A stretch of 7,823 nt of DNA from Bryobacterales bacterium (GCA_003132865.1 PKYZ01000595.1:1-7823); one strand, 5' to 3'. Numbered from the stretch's first letter, positions 1-5,641 are shown. Translations and numbers: made by a program. Notes: generated from the sequence alone by a model not told the origin.

Positions 1-1
1 G

Positions 2-55
2 GCAACGAGCAAGTGGAACAAGGTCGAACACCGGCTGTTTTCGTTCATCAGTCTG
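2..55 (+). pseudogene. ISAzo13-type transposase remnant
   Basis: Reading from base 2 gives ATSKWNKVEHRLFSFIS. This matches the conserved SKWNKIEHRLFS block of ISAzo13-family transposases, which lies in the later part of a protein of roughly 400 residues. In intact members the block is followed by a short segment containing NWRG and then a long C-terminal part. Here the match stops after FSFIS, and the frame runs into unrelated sequence ending in a TGA at 176-178. Neither of the other plus frames picks up the missing part. The upstream part lies outside the window, so whether the copy was otherwise whole cannot be said. The family call rests on a short but characteristic motif recognised from memory. 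Confidence 0.6.
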
Positions 56-146
56 ACAAGCACTATGCCTATAAGTTTTATCCAGCGCGACATTAAACTT
101 ACTCCTTTTTCGGGCCACACAAATACCAGGCTCCCAGTGTGGAACA

Positions 147-425
147 TCAGTCTCTCCCCGGCCCGGCGGGATGGCTGAAAACGGCGCAGTATTCTATCCA
201 AAGCCCCGGCACTTTTGACACATACAAGACGAAAGATGGCGATTCCTGAAATCCGCCGCATTTTTCGCAGCGACAGCCCGTGTGTTCGCCCCCTGTACGG
301 CCACAGTCTGGACATTGACAGCCTTTGGCGTGCCCACCCCTTCGATGACACCGCGGACACTCGCACTCAGCGGTGTGATTGCCACCAAACTTGTACTCCA
401 ACACGAAACCCCCGTGCGGCTTCAT
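147..425 (-). CDS. Small cysteine-rich protein with three CxCxxC repeats (hypothetical)
   Basis: I do not recognise this as a named family. From the ATG at 425 it encodes 92 residues. Residues 17-61 form three consecutive 15-residue units, each with a CxCxxC core: CECPRC, CQCPDC and CRCEKC. Units 1 and 2 begin with His, units 1 and 2 end in GG, and units 2 and 3 have Gly before the first Cys. Nine closely spaced cysteines plus histidines suggest zinc or another metal, as in zinc ribbons or metallothionein-like proteins; this is inference from composition. The roughly 30 residues after the repeats look unpatterned and may not be original coding sequence. No clear Shine-Dalgarno precedes the ATG. 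The frame stays open upstream to a TTG at 605, but that extension looks non-coding. It lies downstream of two other small minus-strand ORFs. Confidence 0.42.
   Translation of the reverse strand: MKPHGGFVLEYKFGGNHTAECECPRCHRRGGHAKGCQCPDCGRTGGEHTGCRCEKCGGFQESPSFVLYVSKVPGLWIEYCAVFSHPAGPGRD
243..377 (-). repeat. Three 15-residue (45-bp) protein-level tandem repeats
   Basis: Three adjacent 45-bp units encode HTAECECPRCHRRGG, HAKGCQCPDCGRTGG and EHTGCRCEKCGGFQE. The Cys spacing (CxCxxC every 15 residues) is exactly conserved while the DNA has diverged. That pattern suggests selection on the cysteines rather than a fresh DNA duplication. Confidence 0.6.
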
Positions 426-580
426 TTTACGACATCGGACTATCAGAGGCGAACGCATTAGAGCGCACATTGACCGACTCAATAGCAGACAGGACGGGGC
501 CGGGGCCAGACCGCGCGGTGGCGCTAGCGATTTCTTGTTTCGCAAAGGGTCGTTTGCGCAACAAGGCGGAGTCGCAGCAT

Positions 581-811
581 TCACACCGTTTCGGCCAAAT
601 CCCAATCGGCCCTGTCAATCCTCCAGACCTTTGCTTGCCAAGTCACACGAACAGAAGTGGGATCATTCTCCTTAGCACTAAACTGCACAATTGTGCCCGC
701 CGGGATGACAGCAGTTCCCAGCTTCGGTATGGGGTTCGGAACCGGGGCCAAGGGTGGTGCGCCCGGCGGAACTTCAACAGCCTTCGTGTGGGTCGTCAGT
801 TTTCTTCTCAT
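581..811 (-). CDS. Small hypothetical protein (76 aa)
   Basis: The family is not recognised. The ATG at 811 is preceded by AGAGGTGACC, a good Shine-Dalgarno at normal spacing, which decides this start over the in-frame upstream codon at 838. The 76-residue product has a basic start (MRRKL), a Pro-rich stretch around residues 15-30 (PPGAPPLAPVPNPIPK), then a segment resembling a small beta domain (GTAVIPAGTIVQFSAK) ending in a Trp-rich tail. It has no signal peptide, membrane segment or catalytic motif that I can see. The start lies inside the end of the upstream minus-strand ORF (774-1064), overlapping it by 38 nt. Support is limited to the ribosome-binding site and a natural-looking composition. 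It could be a remnant. Confidence 0.38.
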   Translation of the reverse strand: MRRKLTTHTKAVEVPPGAPPLAPVPNPIPKLGTAVIPAGTIVQFSAKENDPTSVRVTWQAKVWRIDRADWDLAETV

Positions 812-1064
812 GGTCACCTCTGCGTTTGAAATTGCCAAGTGGCGGCTGAAACACTAATTCGTGGGTTCTGTCCTGGAAACATCGTTCACGGAGCTGGGCT
901 GCGTGAACAGAAACGGGGAACCCGGCACTCAGAAGGCCCTTGACTTCATGGACAACTGCGGTGAAGAGCAAAACGAGAAAGACAATGATCGCGACGGTTT
1001 TCGACGGCATAGAATTTGGTGTCGTGGAATACCCGGCTAGGATTGAAACGGCGAGGTGTTGCAC
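774..1064 (-). CDS. Small putative single-pass membrane protein (96 aa)
   Basis: The family is not recognised. The GTG at 1064 is preceded by GGAGGT with 4 nt between, a near-ideal Shine-Dalgarno, so I prefer it to the ATG at 1010, which has none. The product has a short N-terminal stretch, one hydrophobic segment at about residues 23-38 (TVAIIVFLVLLFTAVV), then a mostly polar, charged tail of about 55 residues ending in Cys. This would suit a small membrane-anchored protein, but no partner or reaction can be named. Its end overlaps the next minus-strand ORF by 38 nt. Both lie between transposase remnants, so age and activity are uncertain. Confidence 0.4.
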   Translation of the reverse strand: MQHLAVSILAGYSTTPNSMPSKTVAIIVFLVLLFTAVVHEVKGLLSAGFPVSVHAAQLRERCFQDRTHELVFQPPLGNFKRRGDHEKKTDDPHEGC

Positions 1065-1188
1065 AGAAACCTCCGTTCTTTAACGGCTGAAAGATCTGTG
1101 CATCGTTGGGGGCGCGTGTCCCCAGTACCATCGGGTCAACGGGTGGCCGTTGGATACGAATATACCATACTCCATGCCTCCGACGTGA

Positions 1189-1362
1189 TCGGCGTGGCAA
1201 CTGGAACAGAGTTTATACGCGTTGGACTCCACCACCATCGATCTCTGCCTGTCCCTGTTTCCCTGGGCCAAATTCCGAAAGCATAAAGCCGCCGTCAAGA
1301 TGCACACCTTGCTGGACCTGCACGGCAACATCCCCACGTTCATCAGCACTAGATACCAATAA
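1189..1362 (+). pseudogene. IS4-family transposase fragment
   Basis: The frame from 1189 encodes YALDSTTIDLCLSLFPWAKF, then KAAVKMHTLLDLHGNIPTFI. This is the highly characteristic first-Asp catalytic region of IS4-family DDE transposases; the D of ALDSTTID is the first acidic residue of the triad. In intact relatives this block sits mid-protein and continues with an ITDGK/HDVN-like segment. Here it breaks after TFIS and stops at TAA 1360-1362. Upstream the frame hits TGA at 1186-1188. Only about 55 of several hundred residues survive, and the other DDE residues and both ends are gone. It cannot make an active enzyme. It is a different family from the fragments at 2-55 and 3297-3558. Confidence 0.82.
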
Positions 1363-1363
1363 G

Positions 1364-1380
1364 CGGATCGCGGCGATCCG
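1364..1380. repeat. Short perfect inverted repeat after IS4 remnant
   Basis: CGGATCG at 1364-1370 is the exact reverse complement of CGATCCG at 1374-1380, with a 3-nt loop. It lies 2 nt after the stop of the IS4 fragment and has no T-tract, so it is not a standard terminator. It may be part of a deletion scar or a chance palindrome. Confidence 0.45.
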
Positions 1381-1583
1381 ATGACGAGAAGCGCGCTGAG
1401 AGAAAGGCGAGATTCCCGGAATGGTATTGGCTATCCAGGCTTGGTGGGCCTGTGTACCGTCGTGACGCTCACAAATGGTAGGTTTCGGGACGCCGTTATG
1501 TTGGGCAGTCAGGTTTGCTTTGGTGGTGGACACCCCGCCCTTCGCCATGTTCTGGTAAACTTGTGTGGAAATTCCGAGTAACC

Positions 1584-2339
1584 ATGAGTATGCGCTCCTT
1601 CTTTGGCCGGTGCGCCACCGTCGCGTTGGTCGGACTGGTTGGGGGCAGTTTTGCCTTCGGTGGCGAGATTCACGACGCGGCGCGGGATGGCGACCTGAGA
1701 AGGGTCAAGGCGTTGCTCAAAGACAATCCCAATCTGGTTTTGGCCACGGAGGACACAGGCGCGACGCCTTTGCACATGGCGGCGGCTAGTGGCCGCAAGG
1801 ACGTGGCGGAATTGCTGCTGGCCAATAAAGCCGACGTCAATGCCAAGGCCAACAATGGCGCGACGCCTTTGCAACTTGCGGCGATCGAGGACCGCGGGGA
1901 CGTAGTGGAACTGCTGCTGGCCAACGGGGCTGAAGTCAACGCCAAGGACAACAACGGCATCACACCCTTGCACATGGCGGCGGTTAGGGGCCACAGGGGC
2001 GTGGCGGAACTGCTCCTGGCCAGCAGAGCCGAGGTCAGCGCCAAGGACAGGAACGGCACGACGCCCCTACACTTGGCGGCGTCCGCTGGCCACAAGGACG
2101 TAGTGGAACTGCTGCTAGCCAGCGGAGCCGAAGTCAACGCCAAGACCAGGAGCGACATGACCCCTCTGCACGCGGCAGCGTTTGCCGGCCACAAGGACGT
2201 GGTGGAACTGCTGCTGGCCAACAAAGCCGAGGTCAACGCCAAGACCAAGTACAGCGGTGGGACGGCCCTAAAGATGGCAGCGGCTGCTGGCCACAAGGAC
2301 GTGGCGGAACTGCTCCGCCGGAATGGCGGCCACGAATAA
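1584..2339 (+). CDS. Secreted ankyrin-repeat protein
   Basis: The product is 251 residues. A signal peptide covers residues 1 to about 26: a short MSMR start, a hydrophobic core ATVALVGLVGG, and probable cleavage around FAFG/GEIHDAA. The rest is an ankyrin solenoid. A capping repeat (about 28-58) is followed by canonical 33-residue repeats at 59-91, 92-124, 125-157 and 158-190, a 34-residue repeat at 191-224, and a short C-terminal cap (225-251). Each core repeat shows TPLH..A, a GH-type turn, then the VxELLL helix and AEVNAK loop. Ankyrin repeats bind proteins, so an extracytoplasmic binding role is inferred; no enzymatic domain is present. I chose the ATG at 1584 because it starts the signal peptide. 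Its ribosome-binding site is weak (GAGTAACC). The gene stands alone among IS and phage debris, suggesting acquisition or a mobile neighbourhood. Confidence 0.88.
   Translation: MSMRSFFGRCATVALVGLVGGSFAFGGEIHDAARDGDLRRVKALLKDNPNLVLATEDTGATPLHMAAASGRKDVAELLLANKADVNAKANNGATPLQLAAIEDRGDVVELLLANGAEVNAKDNNGITPLHMAAVRGHRGVAELLLASRAEVSAKDRNGTTPLHLAASAGHKDVVELLLASGAEVNAKTRSDMTPLHAAAFAGHKDVVELLLANKAEVNAKTKYSGGTALKMAAAAGHKDVAELLRRNGGHE
1758..2255 (+). repeat. 99-bp tandem repeats encoding ankyrin units
   Basis: Four 99-bp units and one 102-bp unit in tandem encode the core ankyrin repeats. Blocks such as GGCCACAAGGACGT and GTGGAACTGCTGCT recur with few changes, most closely between the later units. This points to relatively recent internal duplication and a substrate for repeat-number change by recombination or slippage. 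Confidence 0.75.
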
Positions 2340-2519
2340 ACCCGGAATATGCGCCGTCGGGCGGCAGCGGTGGGTTCCGTGTCTCGCAATGGGTAGTTTC
2401 GGGACGGGAAGTGAACCCCCACAGAAACGAGGCTCGCCCAGTCGCGCTTCGCAGTAGCATATTGTGCTGCCGCCCTTAAGCCTCCACGAAACTTGACGAA
2501 GCCAGGAATGGCCGCGCAT

Positions 2520-2938
2520 TCACGCAACCTCCACCAGTTCCAGCTCCTGCACGCTCCGTCCGCGCGACATCCGTGGCCTGCGCCCAGTTGCCTCGGAACA
2601 CTACCGTCACGCGCCCCTGCGTGTTGTTGCCTGTGGGATCGTAGTTGCTGCCGATCTGCTGGCTGGGCGCCACCTCGAACGGATTGTAGAATGCGAACGG
2701 GGTCAGTCCTGCGTTCTGGGACACCCAGAAGTTGTACAGCGCCGAGAGCACCGATGCGCTCAACCGTTTGCTCAGCCGGAACGTCCGGCGCGAGGTTTGC
2801 GCAAGCTGCGACCGCTGAACCGTCCCGTCGTGATACTGGTTCTGGAGTTGAGCGTTATTCGCGCAGCTCAGTGAACGTAGTGCACAGCGAGGCGGGCATC
2901 ACTCCGTTGGGAGCGGATTGTACGAGATTGCCTGGCAT
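2520..2938 (-). pseudogene. Phage tail protein, two frameshifts
   Basis: The gene starts at the ATG at 2938 (MPGNLVQSAPNGVMPASL), 4 nt after the preceding ORF's stop. The frame ends early at TAA (2855-2857) in FTELRE. One base over, the protein continues NAQLQNQYHDGTVQRSQL, then SRRTFRLSKRLSASVLSALY, FAFYNPFEVAP, YDPTGNNTQGRVTVVFRGNW and AQATDVART. A second break near 2553 is needed to reach the natural ending VQELELVEVA and TGA at 2520-2522. With both extra bases removed it is about 138 residues. The pattern of a tail segment, FYFYDP-like block, YDPTG..GR.TVRF.G.W and a final LELVE.A matches short tail proteins found in prophages and tail-like clusters, often labelled phage tail or DUF2460-like. 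The family name is from memory and is moderately sure. Two frameshifts argue for decay, unless they are assembly errors. Confidence 0.6.
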
Positions 2939-2942
2939 TGAA

Positions 2943-3296
2943 TCACGCCACCGTTAGGCCGGGCAGTTGCATGTTGGCCGACTGCTGCGTGCGCTCGTCG
3001 CTCGAATACTGCGCCGCCATCGCCTGGTCGGTAACGAACTGCGGCGTTACAAACTGGCCAGTCATAAAGTTCGCGGCGTCGTTACCGCTGATGTTCAGCG
3101 AAAGGTACGTTGCGCCGGTGCCGCCTGCGGTGTTCGGACCACCGGGCGTTGGATATGTTCCTGCCGCGATGCCGCCGAGCGTCGGAGTGTTCGAGGCGTA
3201 TGCGTGAGCCCGGCCATCCCGGTAGCTGGCTTGTTGATAGAGCTTTCCGCCTTGCTCCACCAGACTCCCCGCGTACGGCGTCGTGGCCGATAGCGG
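2943..3296 (-). pseudogene. C-terminal fragment of phage tail gene, possibly tape measure
   Basis: About 117 codons in frame end in ANMQLPGLTVA and TGA (2945-2943). They are rich in Gly, Thr, Ala and Asn, with segments such as LVEQGGKLYQQASYRDGRA, ISGNDAANFMTGQFV and AAQYSSDERTQQ. There is no native start: the frame continues upstream into transposase codons at 3297. The stop lies 4 nt before the start of the phage tail protein, which suggests both came from one tail operon. In tailed-phage gene order the gene before such a distal tail protein is commonly the tape measure, so a tape-measure C-terminus is my inference. No motif proves it. The 5' part of the gene was lost when the IS-derived sequence arrived or by later deletion. 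Confidence 0.4.
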
Positions 3297-3558
3297 CAGC
3301 CGTTCCAGCAACTGCCGCGTGGTGCTCAGGTTATATATCGCCTTGGCCACAAAGGCTCGTGCCATCGCCCGGCGATCGGTCGCTGGTCGTCCCACACCGC
3401 CGGAGGACGGCGCGATGCAAGCCTCCGGATGGACCATGTCCAACACCGCGACCACCTGCTGTTGCTTCGCGGTCATGGGTCCCAACTCTTCTTGCAGCGC
3501 TGGGAACAGAACGCCTTGCAACACTCGCGCGTAGTCGATCCAGGAGAGTAAGCTTCAT
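3297..3558 (-). pseudogene. IS5/IS1182-type transposase N-terminal remnant
   Basis: The ATG at 3558 (MKLTLLD) is preceded by AAAGGA at 8 nt. After six codons the frame must shift by one base near 3540 to continue IDYARVLQGVLFPALQEELG, then MTAKQQQVVAVLDMV and GRPATDRRAMARAFVAKAIY followed by NLSTTRQLLERL. This matches the N-terminal DUF772-like domain of IS5/IS1182-type DDE transposases, where GRP...R.A.ARAFLAKAVYNLPTTR..ERL precedes a segment usually ending LRRLCGW. The match stops at ERLP and the reading frame passes directly into the phage-derived sequence. The whole DDE catalytic domain is absent, so with the frameshift this is certainly inactive. The exact IS family is uncertain because the diagnostic catalytic core is missing. 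Confidence 0.68.
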
Positions 3559-3611
3559 GAGGAGGGTCCTTTCCGCTGGGAATTGGCTTTTGGAAATCCT
3601 ATTTTAAGCTG

Positions 3612-3645
3612 GGAGGGGCCCTCCACAAAACAAAAATGCCCCTCC
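3612..3645 (+). terminator. Stem-loop with T-rich tail
   Basis: GGAGGGGC (3612-3619) pairs perfectly with GCCCCTCC (3638-3645) around an 18-nt loop, followed by TGTTTTAATTTT. On the plus strand this resembles a rho-independent terminator with a large loop, though no plus-strand gene ends just before it. On the minus strand it would sit in the leader of the transposase remnant. An overlapping shorter palindrome (GGAGGG-G-CCCTCC, 3612-3624) competes for the left arm. It may be part of the IS end rather than a terminator. Confidence 0.42.
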
Positions 3646-3671
3646 TGTTTTAATTTTGCAAGAGGCTCCCG

Positions 3672-3677
3672 ATTATA
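3672..3677 (-). promoter_or_regulatory. TATAAT -10-like box upstream of transposase remnant
   Basis: The minus strand reads a perfect TATAAT here, in an AT-rich pocket about 115 nt upstream of the transposase ATG at 3558. No good -35 hexamer is visible at 16-18 nt. It would suit the native promoter of the IS, with the 3612-3645 stem-loop in its leader. Confidence 0.3.
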
Positions 3678-3900
3678 TAGTTTAACGATCAAAAGTTAGA
3701 AAGTCGGACTTCTGAGGTAAGCATGCGGGCGGGCGGCCCGGGAACTGTTCGCCATCGGCCCCGGAATGCGGTTCGCCTTCGCCGGAGTCCTCAACCGTGA
3801 ACCCTAATATATAGCGGGTTTTCGTTCTTGAGACCGCGCCTGGCTCATGGTAGCTACTGTGTCACAAAGGTGGGGCGGCCAATCTTGGCTGGAGTGCTTA

Positions 3901-3930
3901 ACCGTTTTGGGGAAACCGCTCCCTAACGGT
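3901..3930. repeat. Imperfect hairpin, REP-like intergenic element
   Basis: ACCGTT (3901-3906) pairs with AACGGT (3925-3930), and inside it GGGA (3910-3913) pairs with TCCC (3920-3923) around the loop AACCGC. The segment CCGCTCCCTAACGGTCGCG looks like a dispersed intergenic element I associate with Solibacter-type genomes. That association is from memory and has not been checked. Confidence 0.35.
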
Positions 3931-4105
3931 CGCGTTGATTTCGCAAGGGTTTACTGAGCCGGTCCCGGAGGGCACCCCGTAAGCGAGCGGGGCATTCCCC
4001 GAACCGCCTGCCCCACCATACTGTTCAGAGTGCCCCCAAGGCATGCTTTCTCTTTAGGAAAATGTGGGAACTGGCAAGACAGGCCAGGAGGCTGTCCCAC
4101 CGCGC

Positions 4106-4111
4106 TATATT
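4106..4111 (+). promoter_or_regulatory. Possible -10 box of the operon (TATATT)
   Basis: TATATT ends 6 nt before the GTG at 4118. If used, the transcript would start at or near the start codon and be leaderless. No clear -35 is visible. It would lie inside the gene if translation began at the alternative GTG at 4064. Confidence 0.28.
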
Positions 4112-4117
4112 CGTCTT

Positions 4118-4663
4118 GTGAGGTATTTTCTCCGCCGCCGTCAGCCTCAGGTCTCGCGCATTCTGCTGGTCGAGAGCGGCTCGCGTCACCTGATCGAGCA
4201 CGTGCTGCCGGGGCTGCGCCGGACATACGGCGAGCGGATCCCCATCGATTTGGCCACCTGTTTCGCCGGCGCGCCGGAGGGCATCGGCGCGGTGCACCGC
4301 GTCACGGATCACCGCGGACCCGATGGGCGCCGCAAGCTCTATCGGGCGCTGGCGGCCAAGCGCTACTCGATCATGGGAATGGTCTGTTCCGCCGAGCCCA
4401 TCATGACCAAGTGGAAATGGGCGCTGGCCGCGCGCCTGCCGGTGAAGGTCTTCGTCATTAACGAAAACGGCGACTACTTCTGGCTGGACCGCGGCCATTG
4501 GCGCGCCATCCTGCACTTCGCGCTGTTTCGCGCCGGACTCACCGGTTCGGGGGCCACTCGCACGCTGGGCCGCTTGCTCGTATTTCCGTTCACTTTGTCG
4601 TATCTGTTACTCTATGCATCGACCGTGCATATTCGCCGCGCGTGGCGCAAAGGTTATCCATGA
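4118..4663 (+). CDS. Conserved membrane-associated protein of unknown function
   Basis: The product is 181 residues from the GTG at 4118 (VRYFLRRRQPQVSRILLVES). The N-terminus resembles the first beta strand and turn of a Rossmann-like fold (RILLVESGSRHLIEHVLPGL). The middle carries distinctive conserved-looking blocks: GMVCSAEPIMTKWKWALAAR and KVFVINENGDYFWLDRGHW. Near the C-terminus a hydrophobic segment (LLVFPFTLSYLLLYASTVHI) is followed by RRAWRK, as in a membrane anchor with a basic cytoplasmic end. I recall similar uncharacterised proteins in Acidobacteriota, and a glycosyltransferase-like role is possible but unproven. An earlier in-frame GTG at 4064 has AGGA 4 nt upstream and would add 18 residues, but those codons look less typical. 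It overlaps the oxidoreductase gene by ATGA, so the two are translationally coupled. Confidence 0.8.
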   Translation: MRYFLRRRQPQVSRILLVESGSRHLIEHVLPGLRRTYGERIPIDLATCFAGAPEGIGAVHRVTDHRGPDGRRKLYRALAAKRYSIMGMVCSAEPIMTKWKWALAARLPVKVFVINENGDYFWLDRGHWRAILHFALFRAGLTGSGATRTLGRLLVFPFTLSYLLLYASTVHIRRAWRKGYP

Positions 4664-5631
4664 AAGCCATACAGATTAAAGAAACCGGCGGGCCGGAAAA
4701 GATGGAGTTAGTGGATGTGCCGCAGCCGGTCCCCGGACCGGGGCAGGCGCTGGTGAAGATCGCCGCCTCGGGCGTCAATTTCATCGACGTGTATTTTCGC
4801 ATCGGGTTGTACAAGGCCGATTTACCGGCGACGCTGGGATCGGAAGGCGCGGGCACGGTGGAGTCCGTGGGCCCCGGCGTCACCGAGGTCGCGCCCGGAG
4901 ATCGCGTGGCTTATGCCATGGCGCGCGGTTCCTACGCCGCATACGCTGTGGTCCCCGCCGCGCAGTTGGTGAAGATCCCCGCCGGCATCGATTTCCAGAC
5001 GGCCGCGGCGGCCATGCTGCAAGGCATGACCGCGCACTACCTGACGCATTCCACTTTCGCGCTCAAAGCGGGCGACACCTGCCTGGTACACGCCGCCGCG
5101 GGCGGCGCCGGATTGCTGCTGGTGCAAATGGCCCACCGCATCGGCGCGCGCGTGTTCGGCACCGTCTCCACCGAAGCCAAGGCACAGCTTGCCAAACAAG
5201 CCGGCGCCGATGAAATCATCTTATATACGCACCAGGATTTCGAGGCCGAGGTGAAGCGCCTTACCGGCGGACGCGGTGTGGATGTGGTGTACGATTCGGT
5301 GGGCGCCACCACGTTTGCCAAGAGCTTGAATTCTTTGCGGCCGCGAGGCATGCTGGCGCTGTTTGGGCAATCCAGCGGCCCGGTTCCCGCGTTCGATCCG
5401 AACATTTTGAACGCCAAGGGCTCGCTCTTCCTGACGCGGCCGAGCCTGGCGCATCATTGTTTAACGCGCGAGGAACTCCTGTGGCGCGCGGGCGACGTAT
5501 TGGGTTGGGTGTCCTCCGGCGAGTTGAAGATTCGCGTGGACCGCGCGTATCCGCTATCCGCGGCCGCCGAAGCCCACCGCGATCTGGAAGGGCGGCATAC
5601 CGCCGGCAAACTCCTCCTGATCCCCGAGTAG
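4660..5631 (+). CDS. qorA: NADPH:quinone oxidoreductase (zinc-independent, MDR superfamily)
   Basis: The product is 323 residues, close to the 327 of E. coli Qor, and alignable over its whole length. The family transfers one or two electrons from NADPH to quinones and works in the cytoplasm, usually as a dimer. An N-terminal GroES-like domain (about 1-125) includes NFIDVYFRIGLYKADLPATL, GSEGAGTVESVG and PGDRVAYA. The Rossmann domain carries the nucleotide motif AAAGGAG at 145-151, then GADEIILYTHQDF, GGRGVDVVYDSVG and FGQSSG. The tail has GSLFLTRPSL and TAGKLLLIPE. The catalytic-zinc Cys and the structural four-Cys loop of alcohol dehydrogenases are absent, as expected for Qor. The ATG at 4660 overlaps the previous stop (ATGA) and has AAAGGT upstream. 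It is cotranscribed with its neighbours, probably in redox or detoxification metabolism. Confidence 0.93.
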   Translation: MKAIQIKETGGPEKMELVDVPQPVPGPGQALVKIAASGVNFIDVYFRIGLYKADLPATLGSEGAGTVESVGPGVTEVAPGDRVAYAMARGSYAAYAVVPAAQLVKIPAGIDFQTAAAAMLQGMTAHYLTHSTFALKAGDTCLVHAAAGGAGLLLVQMAHRIGARVFGTVSTEAKAQLAKQAGADEIILYTHQDFEAEVKRLTGGRGVDVVYDSVGATTFAKSLNSLRPRGMLALFGQSSGPVPAFDPNILNAKGSLFLTRPSLAHHCLTREELLWRAGDVLGWVSSGELKIRVDRAYPLSAAAEAHRDLEGRHTAGKLLLIPE

Positions 5632-5641
5632 CTCGCCGGCG

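Larger units (their letters stand above)
3559..4117. other. Non-coding stretch between IS remnant and operon
   Basis: No convincing gene is seen in about 560 bases. The left part (3600-3680) is AT-rich compared with its surroundings and holds a stem-loop and a minus-strand TATAAT box. From 3715 to about 3815 there is a GC-rich block with a 25-codon plus-strand ORF (ATG 3723, preceded by GAGGTAA). It looks unpatterned and I do not call it. A GC-rich hairpin element lies at 3901-3930, and CCCCG/CGGGG arms (3975-3979 and 3988-3992) form another small hairpin. The stretch looks like stacked intergenic repeats and IS flank rather than decayed coding sequence. Confidence 0.5.

Noticed and set aside
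427..618. 63-codon minus-strand ORF between two small genes
   Set aside because: It starts with TTG directly abutting GGAGGA with no spacer, and its composition is unpatterned. Not enough to call a gene.
215..829. 204-codon plus-strand ORF
   Set aside because: It is opposite the CxCxxC-repeat ORF and the 581-811 ORF, has an unpatterned composition and no ribosome-binding site.
1194..1208. CSSCH heme-c-like motif on the minus strand
   Set aside because: It is antisense to the IS4 transposase fragment. The ORF has no signal peptide or cytochrome context.
1213..1548. 111-codon minus-strand ORF
   Set aside because: Its second half is the antisense of the IS4 transposase block and the first half has no recognisable pattern.
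1381..1581. 66-codon plus-strand ORF before the ankyrin gene
   Set aside because: It has no ribosome-binding site and no recognisable family, and it overlaps the direct-repeat word and likely IS flank.
1758..2255. Regular repeats that might suggest a CRISPR array
   Set aside because: The period is 99 bp with no spacers, and it is fully explained by ankyrin coding repeats.
2268..2519. Minus-strand ORF starting right after the tail gene's stop
   Set aside because: The TGAATG arrangement is suggestive of the next tail gene, but the frame looks unpatterned and runs into the antisense of the ankyrin gene. The phage segment probably ends near 2515.
1670..2527. 285-codon minus-strand ORF opposite the ankyrin gene
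   Set aside because: Its repeats simply mirror the ankyrin DNA repeats on the other strand.
4064..4090. GTGKTG at the extended N-terminus, looking like a P-loop
   Set aside because: It lacks the GxxxxGK[ST] spacing, lies in a doubtful extension before the preferred start, and nothing downstream fits an ATPase.
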